A DNA stretch of 28,406 nt from Beroe ovata (Eukaryota > Ctenophora > Nuda > Beroida > Beroidae): the NCBI GenBank assembly GCA_946803715.1, contig CAMPET010000055.1, forward strand, positions 167,787-196,192. The letters run 5' to 3'. Below, in pieces: positions 1 through 28,000 of this stretch. The stretch's first letter is position 1. Each line of letters starts with the position of its first letter. Made by a program: the position numbers and the translations under genes. The notes under the pieces are model-generated. The model made no database searches. It was not told the origin of the DNA and worked only from the letters and a program-made list of their open reading frames with translations.

Positions 1-250
1 GAGCAGATAAGGGGTTATGTCGGCCGTTAACTAGGGAACCGATTATCAGCTTAACTTTAAATTTTTCTTGTCCGAGTTTCTAATGGTCCTTGAGCTATGA
101 AAGAAGTTTCAAGTTAATCGGTCGATCCGTTTGGGAGCTATCCTCAAATGCTCACTTAAATTGACCAGTAATGAGCAGATAAGGGGTTATGTCGGCCCTT
201 AACTTGAGAACCGATTATCAGCAGATAAGGGGTTATGTAGGCCGTTAACT
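1..250. repeat. ~172-bp satellite-like repeat, left block
   Basis: The string GGGGTTATGTCGGCC recurs at about 11 and 183, a 172-bp period. A third start near 229 comes after only 46 bp, so that copy is truncated or rearranged. Downstream parts of the unit (TTTCTAATGGTCCTTGAGCT, then a GGGAGCTATCCTCAAATGCTC stretch) match the block at the right end of the window in the same orientation. No coding signal is seen. If the tectonin gene extends leftward, this repeat sits in one of its introns. Confidence 0.85.
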
Positions 251-304
251 AGACTATTATGAATAGTTAAGACCAGCTCTATCATGAAACTACCCAAATC
301 TCAG

Positions 305-2445
305 GAAAGGAGGAGGGTACTAAATGGGTCCAGGTGGAGGGAATGTTGGATCAGCTGAGTGTGTCCATCGCTGGAACTGTGTGGGCCGTCATGCACGACA
401 AGGTAATGAGGATACTGGGTGTTTGAGCCTCAGAGTTTATATTTCTCCTGGTATCCTTGGCCAACTCCAAAATGTTTCAAATTTCGGATTCGGTAATTGA
501 CCTTAGAATTGGATATAGAAATGTTGTCAATCATCCCTATGTGTCCTTGACAGTTGTATTACCGGGGAGGTGTGACACCGAACAACGAACAAGGAACATC
601 GTGGAACCCCATCGATCATGATTTCAGTATCGGTATGAATTCCGCACTCCCGTTTCATTATGATGTCATCGGTATACCTATTATTATTCCATATATGGGA
701 TAATTCCCCCTCAGCACTACTGGAAGCTGGAGGAGGGTGTGTCTGGGCGTGCTCGAGGAACAACACTCTCCACGTCAGGACTGGAATGGCGCACGGTCAG
801 CAGTCGGCCACTATCATCTCCAGAATAGGTGAGAGACCGGAGATATCTCCAGATAAGGCCAATAGGTGCTATTTTAATCGGTTTTGTAGCGTGTTTCCGT
901 TGAGTACTGAATAACTCGTCGCCAATCACAGCTGTCAGCCTGTCAGACGTTTGCAAACTCTATAATCCCTCCAACTAATCTGGGTTATCTGACTCATGTT
1001 TACAATCCCCAGTTATATCATCCCAGCAATCCACAGGGGACGGCTGGAAGGAAGTTACTTCCCCCACGGCTGGGATCACTGACATGGCACTCACTGCCCA
1101 GGATGACCTGTTCATTCTGACCGATGATAACAAGTTGTTTAAGAGAGATGGCTGTACGCAGAGTTGTCCACAGGGTGTCAGCTGGACGAAAATAGGGCTT
1201 CCTAGACTTGGTTCGGATAAGTCTCCTCTCAGGAGAAAAAGTTTTCTTGGGTTCGAATGAGAATTTTCTTCAGAAACTGAGAAATTACAACTGGTTCTTA
1301 ATGATTCTCCAATTAAGGTGGTGGTGGATTCCTTGGGCTGAGAGCATCTCATCAAGTAGTGAAGATTGCAGGGGGACTTCACTTCCTCTGGGCCGTGGCT
1401 GACAGGTTCTTGACACCACTTCTCTACTCATTCTTGACACCAGTTGATTTATGAATTTCCATTGTTGCTTGATATCGGTTATATAAATCCTTGACACCAT
1501 ACTCGCAGTTCCTTGACACCACTTTCTCGTGATTCACTTACAGTATTCGTGATTCCTGGACACTACTCAATTGTTGACGCCACTTTTGGTGTTCCTTGAC
1601 ACCACTCTTTCCCAGTCAGGAAGTGTGGAGGGCTCCGTACGGTGGTGTCATAACAGAGAGTTCGTGGCAGAGAATTCCCGGGCAAAAGATGAATTACGTC
1701 TGTCCCAGGTTATCATAGGGTGTGCATTTGTTTTGGCACACCATGCGTTTAGTAAAACTTCAGAAATAGTAGCTTTTCATAACCTTCGAAATCAAGAGAG
1801 GAAGGGCTTCCGAAATGTATACATATCGACGAACACCTATTCCTCTGATACCTCATTCTACTCCCATCTCTCCCAGTATGTGTGATCAAGAGATTACGTG
1901 GGGCATCAACAACCACGACCAGATATTTGTGAGGACAAGTCCCCAAGTGGGACGTTATGAATGGTCAGTCCGTTACAGATCAGGTGTGAGGGGACATGTT
2001 CCCTCTCTGCTATTTATGCCATATAAGGAATAATCATGTCCGCTCAGGTTGCGGCAGGGAACGATCATATTTCGATCGGTTTCGGTCGGTGTGTTGTCAA
2101 ACTACGCGATGCCGACGGAACAGAAAGCGACTAGCGCGGCATTGGCTCGAAGTACGAGTGTCAATGGAGCTCTTGATGTTGACAAGAGGAGAGAACTGAA
2201 GGTTTGACACCACATTCAATAATTTTCTTGACACCAGGGTGAGCTCATTTTACCAATTGCCGGTGTCAAACACAATATGTTTCCAGGTCACTGACATGCC
2301 GTTTAAGCTGGAGGAATGTGGTGAAATGTCAGCGGAGCTTCTCAAAGCACTCGTTATTCCAGTGTTGAGCAAGGATGAAGTTCTCCAAATGTTTAACTAC
2401 GATTTTAATACTGAAGAAAGGATCTTAAACGACGGTGTACGGTGA
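305..2445 (+). CDS. Tectonin beta-propeller repeat protein, TECPR1/TECPR2-like (3' part; 5' end outside the window)
   Basis: Nine exons join in consistent phase: 305-402, 554-632, 715-828, 1037-1210, 1318-1405, 1616-1708, 1877-1985, 2058-2201 and 2287-2445, giving 351 codons plus stop. The protein shows successive tectonin blades of the form W-x-x-(I/V)-x-G ... SV(S/G) ... VWAV ... D ... R-x-G. Examples are KWVQVEGMLDQLSVS with GTVWAVMHDK, LYYRGGVTP with GTSW, CVWACSRNNTLHVRTGM, DGWKEV with LFILTDDNKLFKRDG, FLWAVADS, SSWQRIPGQ, and ITWGINNHDQIFVRTS. In animals this repeat is typical of TECPR1 and TECPR2 (autophagy and lysosome/ER-exit roles) and of egg and plasma lectins. No DysF or WD40 part is visible, so the paralogue cannot be chosen. 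The last ~95 residues after the final blade are not recognised. The end of the third exon is the least certain junction: 796 or 828 both keep phase. Confidence 0.75.
1408..1608 (+). repeat. TTGACACCACTT-type interspersed motif, tectonin-gene intron
   Basis: About six copies of TTGACACCA(C/G)TT or one-base variants lie between the exons ending at 1405 and starting at 1616. A smaller group (2203-2237) lies in the last intron. Spacing is irregular, roughly 25-60 bp, so this is not a strict tandem array. The motif is on the sense strand of the host gene. Confidence 0.75.
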
Positions 2446-2833
2446 AAGATAGGGATGAGGTGAAGAGAGGCGTATTTTTTGTTAGTTTTATCATCGAATT
2501 TTGTTTATACTTAATGATCATTGAAGGATTATTTTCCATTATAATGAAAGACTCCGGTTTGTTGATTTCGAGTTGTACAAGTTCTAACAGTCTGGTAATT
2601 TCACGTCAATTATTGTAGAGTTTTTTGCATGATGATCATATTTTCTTCCTATATCAGTATTTTATGTTCTTCTTTGATGGCATATTTTATGTACAAAGTA
2701 TTCTCGATCCATTGTTTATATTTTTGCCGCCCAATCATTGATGATTAAAATCAAATGTTCACGAATTTGTTAGCTCAAATTTTTTTTCTTTAACCCGTTA
2801 TCGAAAGCACTTCCCCTTTAGCTTGTATGTTCT
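2446..2833 (+). other. Intergenic stretch, tectonin gene to NKAPD1
   Basis: This 388-bp AT-rich stretch has no convincing coding frame. A variant poly(A) hexamer ATTAAA (2744-2749) could end the tectonin transcript. A pyrimidine-rich tract ending TTCCCCTTTAG at 2821 resembles a 3' splice site and lies 12 nt before the NKAPD1 start codon, consistent with a 5' UTR intron or a trans-splice acceptor. Confidence 0.5.
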
Positions 2834-5269
2834 ATGAAGAAATCTATCGATAAACAAGTCCTCAAGAACTGGATCAAGCATACCGACAGCCAAAATAGAG
2901 TGAGTCACGACAGTTTTGGTTTTTAGATACTAACATTGTGCGACACTGTGACAGCTTAAATTCCAGATCAGAGAGATTTGATCTATGAATTTGCGTTATG
3001 CGCGAAACCGAACGACTTTTCGATGATCCCGAAAAGCAAAGTTCGCGCGCACGCAGGAATTTTTGCCAGATTTCAGGAATTTGTTTACATTTTATCTATA
3101 TCTAAGATTTCCCACGACACAGGTATGGGAAGAGAGTGAGATGTGGAAACAACGGAAGCTGGAGACCGACTCCAAGGGTTCGGACAATCGGAAAGACAAG
3201 CGAGAAGACAAGCATTCTGATAGACGGACTGAAAAACGTGCCGATAAACGTGCAGATAGAGTTTCTGAAGATAGACCGACAGATAAACGGAGAAAAGAAG
3301 CGTCGCCAGTTCGAGCAAAGGAGTCTGGAAAACCTGGATATTGGAACAAGAAACTGATGGAACTGAAAGAGAAAGATCCAACGAGGTAAACCTGGAGACT
3401 TTTCCCTTGACACCACTTTCCGTCTGACAGTCTGACACCACTTTCCGTCTGACACCACTTTCAGGTTTGAAACCACTCTACGGTAATGGAGATCCCCTGA
3501 CACCACTTTTTTCCCCTCCTTGACACCACGTTTTAGTTCTCCTTGACACCACTTTATTCTTGTGGGGTATTGACACCACTCTATGCTTCAGGTGGGGTCA
3601 CAGTGGGTACAAAGAGTTGTATCCCGATGAATTCTCAGATGATACCTCTCCGAAGAAAAAGAAGACTGATGACACCAGTAATATTTCACCAAAACGGGAC
3701 AAGAAATTGGAGAATAAACATCACAAGTCTACTGAAGAGGAATCTAAACACAAGAAGTCGCGACATAAAAGCGACAGGAATCGCGATGTCTCGTCTCATC
3801 ACAAAGACAAATCTTCTAATGATAGACATGAACGATCTGAGTCTCAATTGGAGAAAAAGTCATCTGATAAATTGCGAGAAAAGTCGCCAACTGAAACTGA
3901 AAAGTGTTCAATGGAGTCCTCAAACAAACGTCGAATGAAGTATAGCGGTGAGATTGAAGTGAAGGCAGATAATAAGAAACTGAAAATCTCTCATGAGACA
4001 AAATCAGATAAAACCGAAAAACAATCATCAGAAAAAGAGAAACGAAGAAGCATTAAAAAAGATTGTCCGTCAGAAAATAGTAAAAAGTCATCGAAAGATC
4101 CGAAATTGAATTCCTCACAAGACGAGTCTTCGGTTCATGAAACAAAGAATGCCAGCAGGGCAGCAGAGATAAGAGAAGAAATCAAGAAGCTGTCTCACAC
4201 AGTCGATGAACGGAAAGCTAGACAACATTCAAATGGCTCTGCAAATGATTCAAGTACCAGTGACTCAGATCATGACAGCCCAGCCAAAGAGTCCTCGTCG
4301 GAGAGAAAGTCTAAAAAGGAGACAGTTAAGAAGCATAAGAAAAGGCGTCTTAAGGAGGATTATTCGGATCAAGAGTCCCTTATTCAAGAATCACCAAAGA
4401 AGGTGTCAAGGAGTTCTTTGAAGAAAAGAGAAAAAGTTTCGCAGAAGAAAGATCGCAGCAAAAAAGAGGAGTCTGATGTAGAAAAGGATAGTGAGCGTAA
4501 GCCGTCGAAAGATCGCAGTGTCAAGAAATCGAAAAAACATCACAAATCGAAGCATTATGATTCTGAAGTTGAAGCTGATGATAACGATGGAAGTGAGAAG
4601 GAATTTATTTTCGAGAAGAAACGAACTAAAGCAGAGAAAGATAGCAAAAACAACCGAGATAATCTTTCTAAGAAGATGAAAGAGGTTGATGTCGATATAG
4701 AAGAAGGCGAGATTGTGTCAACGAAAGATGAGAAATCCTCGAAAAAGAAGCACTCTAAACACCCGTCCAAGAAATCAGTTAACCGAGAAGATGAAACAGA
4801 AATGAATGGCTCAGCGGAGAAAAATAATGAGGATGGAGGGATTGATAAGACAAGGAAAGAACGGACGCGACTGAAATTCAAGGAAAGTTCTAGAAAGAAG
4901 CACGTTTCCTCAGAATCAGATGAAGGTGAAATAAAGAGTCCCAAACGGCAAGACGATCGTGAATCACTCCAAAAATCAGATCCCAGACATGATTCAAATA
5001 CGAGACACAAAGCTCTTGAAGATGTCCGAGACCCGATGGAAGATTTTCCTCAGACTGAATCAGAACCTCCTTCAGAAGGTGAAATTGTCCCTGAGAAAGA
5101 CAAAAAATCAAAGAAGAGCAAGAAAAAGAAAGAAAAGAAAAAGAAGAAGAAAGAAAATCATCACAAGGAAGAAAAGAGACGTTCTAACGAGTTTTCACTT
5201 GAAGTGAGTGATAACTTTGGGTTATGTGATTCTGTTTTAGCGTTTGATTCCTTAGGTGAAATTGATTAG
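2834..5269 (+). CDS. NKAPD1: NKAP domain-containing protein 1 (NKAPD1, human C11orf57) orthologue
   Basis: Three exons: 2834-2899, 3123-3385 and 3592-5269, giving 668 residues. The start is an ATG whose product reads KQVLKNWIKHTDSQNR, followed across the intron by VWEESEMWKQRKLE. After a basic/acidic linker, KDPTRWGHSGYKELYPDEF spans the second splice junction. The human protein has the same three blocks in the same order (KVLLRNVIRHTDAHNK, IQEESDMWKIRELE, DRWGHSGYKELYPEEF), which is the basis of the call. The rest is one long exon rich in Lys, Ser, Asp and Glu, with three EEGEI/DEGEI/SEGEI motifs, a poly-lysine tract (about residues 610-630) and a short hydrophobic end. It is much longer than the ~290-residue human protein because of this tail. 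The tail suggests a nuclear protein; the molecular function of the family is poorly known. Confidence 0.88.
3404..3582 (+). repeat. TTGACACCACTT-type interspersed motif, NKAPD1 intron 2
   Basis: About eight copies of (C/T)TGACACCACTTT or close variants fill most of the 206-bp second intron of NKAPD1, on the sense strand. Copies are separated by 15-40 bp of unrelated sequence. This is the densest cluster on the + strand. Confidence 0.8.
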
Positions 5270-5679
5270 TATCTTATCATTAACTTTTTTTTATCAATTT
5301 GACATATCGACACCTGCAAAGTTGGGTTTTCAGAGAGACCGCTTCACTCATAACCTGATCACTTATCCGAACACAGTTCACTGACACTCATATTCCTAGA
5401 CATTCCATTTTCCTATTCATTCTATATTCCTAGACATCTCTATTCCCCGTCAAGATTCCATTGTAAATATAAATTATTTACATATCCTTGCTCTTCTGAT
5501 TTTAACTAATCCGACGATTTCGTTTTAAGTTATATAACTGGTTCAAAAGAAGTTTCATTTTCTCAGTTTTATGGTCTATTGAAGAGATTTATTTTGAGTA
5601 TTACAAACATTTTCCCAGCATTATTCAAACATTTTCTCCGAATAGGTTTTAGAAAGTATAGAGTGTTCCACCTACAACA
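5270..5679 (+). other. Intergenic stretch, NKAPD1 to LAMTOR4
   Basis: A 410-bp AT-rich interval with no coding signal. It holds two near copies of TATTCCTAGACAT (around 5390-5440). A splice-acceptor-like TTTTAG ends at 5652, 27 nt upstream of the LAMTOR4 start codon. No canonical AATAAA was seen for NKAPD1 here. Confidence 0.5.
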
Positions 5680-6184
5680 ATGACGGTAAGTATATATCGC
5701 GTTATCTAGTGTGGTAGATCAAAATTTCCCGAGAGGAAATTTACTCACCATCCTACCGAATACCGATTCATCCCCCCATAGTCCGTTATCCAAGGTATGT
5801 CGATCACTGGGAATCTGAGTACGGACGTTGAGGGAAATATCGTTCACGTGAGTTATTTGAGATCCAATTCCTCAGACATCATTCTATTGATATGAACAAC
5901 CGAGCATGAGATGGAAAATATATCCTCGTTTCCAGAGTGGCGGGAGTCTGCAGAATGATGAAAAGGTTGGCAATACCATGTACACAATGCTATCATGTAT
6001 ACCGGCTCTGACCAACGCGCTTGGCGGGAATTCGCAGTTCAACAAGATAACACGTGAGTAACTTGGCAGCTTGCCAAAAAATGAGGGAAAATGTCGCTGG
6101 AAAACTTCAGATCAATACGACGTTTCTGTGCGGAAGTTGGTGTCTTCTGAGTCCCTAAAACTGTCTACCACTATAGCCCTATAA
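5680..6184 (+). CDS. LAMTOR4: Ragulator complex protein LAMTOR4
   Basis: Four small exons (5680-5685, 5782-5847, 5936-6053, 6111-6184) give an 87-residue protein. It begins MTSVIQG and contains EGNIVHSGGSLQNDEK, which matches the start (MTS) and the EGAVLASSGDLENDE block of human LAMTOR4, a roadblock-fold subunit. Ragulator anchors Rag GTPases to the lysosome for mTORC1 signalling. The second half (FNKITHQYDVSVRKL, then LKLSTTIAL) fits the remaining roadblock strands only loosely. The protein ends about 12 residues earlier than the human one (99 aa), so the final strand and basic tail are reduced or an extra 3' exon was missed. All phases are consistent. The first exon codes for only two residues before a GTAAGT donor. 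Confidence 0.72.
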
Positions 6185-6283
6185 ATTGTCATGTGACAGT
6201 TTTATCATCTCAACTGTTTTGATCCATTGCTGTCATCTAACTTTCCCCGAAATAACCAAACCAATCCCGTTGTAGCATGAGAA

Positions 6284-7302
6284 ATGAACTTTGAGAGCAC
6301 ACTCCAAAGAGATGCCCAGGGCCGGCTCTTCATTCCACCAACCCAGAGACCAGACGGATCATGGAGGCCTGTCAAATATGTCAAGGAGGTAAACTCCTTC
6401 AGCTTTCCTTTTCACATGAAGTTGCACAGGAATTGCAAGAATTGTGTTGCTATAGCAACATACTACCTTGGTTATAACCATGAAAAATTGCAGGGCTACA
6501 TACCCCAAGACGAACAAGATTCGTATCGGAGCAAGGGGAAGATATGGGCAGAGGGAGTGAAATCAGTCGGAATTCCCGGCTACAACGGCCCCGTTAAACA
6601 GGAGGAGAAACTGACGAATGTGAGATTCCGAACACAAGGAAATATTATGAAATACTTGAGGGAAAACGTAGTGCAAGAATGGTAAAATTGAGTGTTATTC
6701 ACAGGCTGATCTCGCACCCAAATTGACAAAGAACCAGAAGAAAAGACAGAAGAAACGGGAATCGAAGAAAAATTGTGAAGAGTGGGGAGAGGTGAGGAAG
6801 ACTGTGATATTATCAATATCTTGAAATTTTCTGATATTCGGCAATGGCACCTCGATACTACCTCACTAGCCGACCTATTTATTGACTCACTGTTATCTCA
6901 GGCTTCTGATGACATCACCACTAAAGTCTCCGAAATGTCTGTCAAGGATAGTAATCATGACAACGCATCCGGTAACCAAAGCAATCCTGCTGCTGCCGCA
7001 ACTGGGTCAGTGGATGTGGAAAAGAAGAGAAAAAACTTGTCAAAGAAATTGCGTGCTATTGACGACCTTCAAGCCAAGGTGAGTTTGATGAACTCCCTCA
7101 TTTTCATGCTCATCTGTACAAATTTTGAGTCTCACTCTCAATCTCATACTAGTACTAAAATAATGAATTTTTAAAATTAATTTGAATTGCTAAAATCCCA
7201 ATCATCCTATAGATCGACACGGGTGAGGTTGTCCCTGATAAAGAGCAGATCGAGAAGTTGGGAAGAAGGAAAGAGATTGAGTCCCAACTTGCTGCATTGT
7301 GA
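6284..7302 (+). CDS. PYM1: Partner of Y14 and Mago, PYM1 (WIBG)
   Basis: Five exons (6284-6388, 6494-6619, 6705-6791, 6902-7078, 7213-7302) encode 194 residues; human PYM1 has 204. The N-terminal Mago/Y14-binding motif reads PTQRPDGSWRPVKYVKEGY across the first splice junction, as in the family. The centre has a basic KLTKNQKKRQKKRESKK segment. The C-terminus (KRKNLSKKLRAIDDLQAKV, then GEVVPDKEQIEKLGRR) is the coiled segment linked to ribosome binding. PYM1 removes exon-junction complexes from mRNA in the cytoplasm. The first intron (105 bp) contains no in-frame stop and is a multiple of three. The gene starts 99 bp after the LAMTOR4 stop. Confidence 0.92.
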
Positions 7303-7398
7303 TTTGGGACTAATGAAATATGATCCGATCATATCTTCTGCCCTTTTTTATACTTCGTGATAGAGGGACAATTTGGACTTTTATTTATTGATTTATGC

Positions 7399-7404
7399 AA
7401 TAAA
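7399..7404 (+). terminator. Poly(A) signal of PYM1
   Basis: Canonical AATAAA 97 bp downstream of the PYM1 stop codon, in an AT-rich context followed by further T-rich sequence, as expected for the end of this transcript. Confidence 0.75.
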
Positions 7405-7513
7405 CTTCAAATTACATTGTGAATAGCGCTTTTTGAAACCCTGACCCCTGACAACTTCACACAAGTTGGCCCTATTTGATGTTTCTCTGTGCTCTGTTCA
7501 CAATATATTGATT

Positions 7514-7584
7514 TGTCTGTCAGTGTCACTGTCATTTGGTGTCTGTCAGTGTCACTGTCATTAAGTGTCTGTCAGTGTCACTTG
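7514..7584. repeat. 26-bp minisatellite, about 2.7 copies
   Basis: TGTCTGTCAGTGTCACTGTC starts at 7514, 7540 and 7566, a 26-bp period. The first two copies are almost identical and the third is cut short. It lies just downstream of the PYM1 poly(A) signal. Confidence 0.85.
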
Positions 7585-8071
7585 CTGCCAAGCGTTAATG
7601 TCACTGATAATATCAGCCACCTAAATCATTATCTATTTCACTTTCAGTGACGTATCCAGACAGTGTTCTCATGGCAACGGCAACAGCTGATAAAGTGCAC
7701 GTGGTCAAGTTTGAGAAGTGAATCGCTTAAACCACGGGGACTGTGATTTGTAATTGGTGATACTGATTCAAAATCTCCGATCGATGTAAAACTGAATGTG
7801 ACTGTGACTGAATAGTATGTGGAGAAATTGACAGTTGACATGGACAGTGGACACACTCACACAATGACAAAGGTGGACCACTTCCTCATTAAAATTATAT
7901 TCTGATTTTCAGTTTGATGCATTATTGTGAGTGTGAATCTATGCCATTGCGGAGTGAATTTTCACTTTCAATACATTTCACGTTGTGGAAATTGCCAGAT
8001 GCAGATTACGAATGTTATTATTGTGCAGATTGCAAATGTTATTTGATCTGACCGGTGTCCACTGTTACGTT

Positions 8072-8168
8072 GTCAGACAAAATTTGTCTGACCTCTGTTT
8101 CTCGCGCGCGCCTTCACCGAAGTTCGATGGAGGGCGGAGGCTAAGTACGCACGCGCGAGAGACAGGTC
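8072..8168. repeat. Fold-back (inverted-repeat) element, copy 1
   Basis: The left arm GACCTCTGTTTCTCGCGCG (from 8090) pairs with CGCGCGAGAGACAGGTC (8152-8168) around a ~40-bp loop. A second, smaller inverted pair, GTCAGACAAA/TTTGTCTGAC, abuts it at 8072-8092. The sequence resembles the element at 8365-8451, so the two are probably members of one non-coding fold-back family. Confidence 0.6.
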
Positions 8169-8351
8169 TGAGGTTATGATCGTGCATGCCATGCGCGCGC
8201 ATTGTCTGATCACTGTCTGTGTCATGGAAAATGACACGATATAGATAGATATCTGACCACGCGCGCGCACGGAGCATGATGAAATATCACGTGCGCGCAC
8301 CTTGTGTGTTGCCAATGCAAGACGCGCACTTCCCGGATGATTGACGAAATG

Positions 8352-8464
8352 ACGATTCGATTGTCAGATGTTACGGCCTGACCTGTTTCTCGCGCGAGCG
8401 CGCCTTCGATGAAGGCGCGCGCGCGAAACTGAGGTCAGATAAAATCTGACAACGATTCGATTGT
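8352..8464. repeat. Fold-back element, copy 2, flanked by a 13-bp direct repeat
   Basis: ACGATTCGATTGT occurs at 8352-8364 and again, exactly 100 bp later, at 8452-8464. The 87 bp between form a long imperfect hairpin. GTCAGAT pairs with ATCTGAC, CTGACC with GGTCAG, and GCGCGCCTT with AAGGCGCGC around a CGATG centre. The layout is that of a small MITE or fold-back insertion with a duplicated flank. No transposase is present. Confidence 0.6.
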
Positions 8465-9511
8465 TTCCGCGCTGCGTGACCCAGATAGTAAATACTCCGC
8501 GCGCGTCTCCGTGGCTTGGACTCTTCAGTTCACTGATTAGAACATGAACAGGGGGCCCCTGTCAGGGGCGCACACGGATGATCATGTAAATGTTATTTGT
8601 GGCGCGCGCTTGAGAAAAACCATTACCAATAGGGACAGTATATGCAGTATGCACATACGGCAAGATCAGACCTGACATTGACAGCTCACATTTCATTGGT
8701 GCGGCGCGGCGTAGCGCCGCGCATAAATTAGAAAGTGGACACTGGACTGTCAGTGTTTGTGTGCACACGTTGCGCGTCTCTATTCAGTATTCAATTCCGT
8801 GAAACTGAACGGCAGGTTGGGTCACGCAACGTGGAAACATGTTATTGTCAAGTAACGAACTAAACAAACATGAACTTCAAGGGGCAAACAAGAATTTTCA
8901 ATGGAAGCATGATTATGCAATTGGATAGACAAAGCAGTGGGATCAGTACATCTCGATTGTTCCATCCATGATCATCATATTCATAGCTATTCGAAGCAGG
9001 AAATAGGTCTTCATATATAACGGAAAACCGTATTTAATGGCCATGCTAAGAGTAAGTCAGAGGTTCCAGAATACAGAAGTTAAAACTGCGAGTACAATGA
9101 ATCTCATCCTCAAATGCTGCCGAGTGCCAATGGCCATAGTTAATACCCTCTAAGTCTAAATGAGCAACTAAGCCACCTTTTTACTGGTTATGAATAAGAT
9201 AGAGTACCCTCAGGCAATCAATGGCCACCAAAAGGCGGCAAAAATAGAAATCTAGCTTGGATAATTAGGTTACAGTGATAACATAATTTTCCACTGAAAT
9301 ATCGGGGAATTAGAGCGTTCGCTTTTGATCTTACTCTTAGTTTTTTTTGTAGTTTTATATCGCGGTACCATCTGATACCAAAAAATCCTTGTTAACACGC
9401 TTGAGCGAATAATTTAACATAAAAGATGACAGTCATCATCTATTCAAATGAGCCGAGCAAGCGCAGTACCGATCCAGGTCGATAAAATTGTTAAAAGAAA
9501 AATGCTGCCGC

Positions 9512-9517
9512 TTTATT
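9512..9517 (-). terminator. Possible POLR2A poly(A) signal
   Basis: TTTATT on the + strand reads AATAAA on the - strand, about 330 bp downstream of the POLR2A stop codon. It is the only canonical hexamer I noticed at a plausible distance; a variant hexamer could be used instead. Confidence 0.3.
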
Positions 9518-9844
9518 CCTCAATTTCAATGCTGCACTTACTCCCACTCAAGTATTATCCTGGATAAGAATTAATATTTTGGGATAATTTCTTCCCTATC
9601 GTACTTTTTGGGTGCACGATAAGGCGTGCAATTATCTAAGTTAAAATGATACGTCAGTTTGTATCCTTTCTCCGAACTTCGGAGTTCTATCCACCATGCG
9701 AAACTGAAATCACAGCCCTCACGCGTGTCTCAAAACGCGTGACTTTTCACCAGATCACGCATTCTCACGCAAAGGCACGTGACAGTGTTCAGTGTTCACG
9801 CGTTATTGGGCGATGACGTCACGTGTAATCGTATAACATTCTCA

Positions 9845-27697
<17,853 letters not shown>

Positions 27698-28000
27698 CTG
27701 GGGGGTACAGATTACGTAACGCGCCTAGGTCATCGGGAATCCCGATTCGGGATGACCATCCAGTCAGCAGGCGTGGGAAAATATGCGCGCTCCTACGCGC
27801 GCGAAACAAAAAAAGTTATATTTGTTCACAGTGATTCCTCAAGACGTTGAAATGATTTCGCGCGTTACGCTAAGTAGCTAAAAGAAGTCCTTTTCTTACA
27901 AATGCCGCGTCGATTTGGACATTTTGAATGTCCAATGATGGTAGAAGATTCAAGATAGTTTGGATCCAGTCCTCAATTTCTAGTCCTGTCCTCATAATAG
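27698..28000. other. POLR2A intron or upstream sequence, no gene seen
   Basis: No RPB1 exon upstream of the GGCG exon is found up to the window end. The only structure is a CATCGGGAATCCCGATTCGGGATG inverted motif near 27730-27755 and CGCG-rich words around 27785-27865. The remaining N-terminal exons must lie beyond the right edge. Confidence 0.5.

Larger units (their letters stand above)
7405..9844. other. Gene-free stretch between the convergent PYM1 and POLR2A genes
   Basis: No coding frame here has family-like content or credible splice sites. The left half (7.5-8.8 kb) alternates AT-rich DNA with CG-rich runs (GCGCGC tracts at 8100-8470 and a hairpin at 8704-8722), plus the minisatellite and fold-back elements listed separately. 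The right half (8.85-9.8 kb) is AT-rich with no recognised feature apart from the possible POLR2A poly(A) signal at 9512. Confidence 0.6.

Noticed and set aside
3085-3506. Antisense open frames over NKAPD1 exon 2
   Set aside because: They mirror the Lys/Asp/Arg-rich coding strand and have no start context, splice partners or family content.
3404-3582. CRISPR-like array of TTGACACCACTT
   Set aside because: The spacing is irregular, the repeat is only ~12 bp and degenerate, and it lies within a eukaryotic intron.
8065-8315. Coding frames rich in Arg/Ala in the GC-rich stretch
   Set aside because: They follow CGCG-rich inverted repeats and show no codon or family signal.
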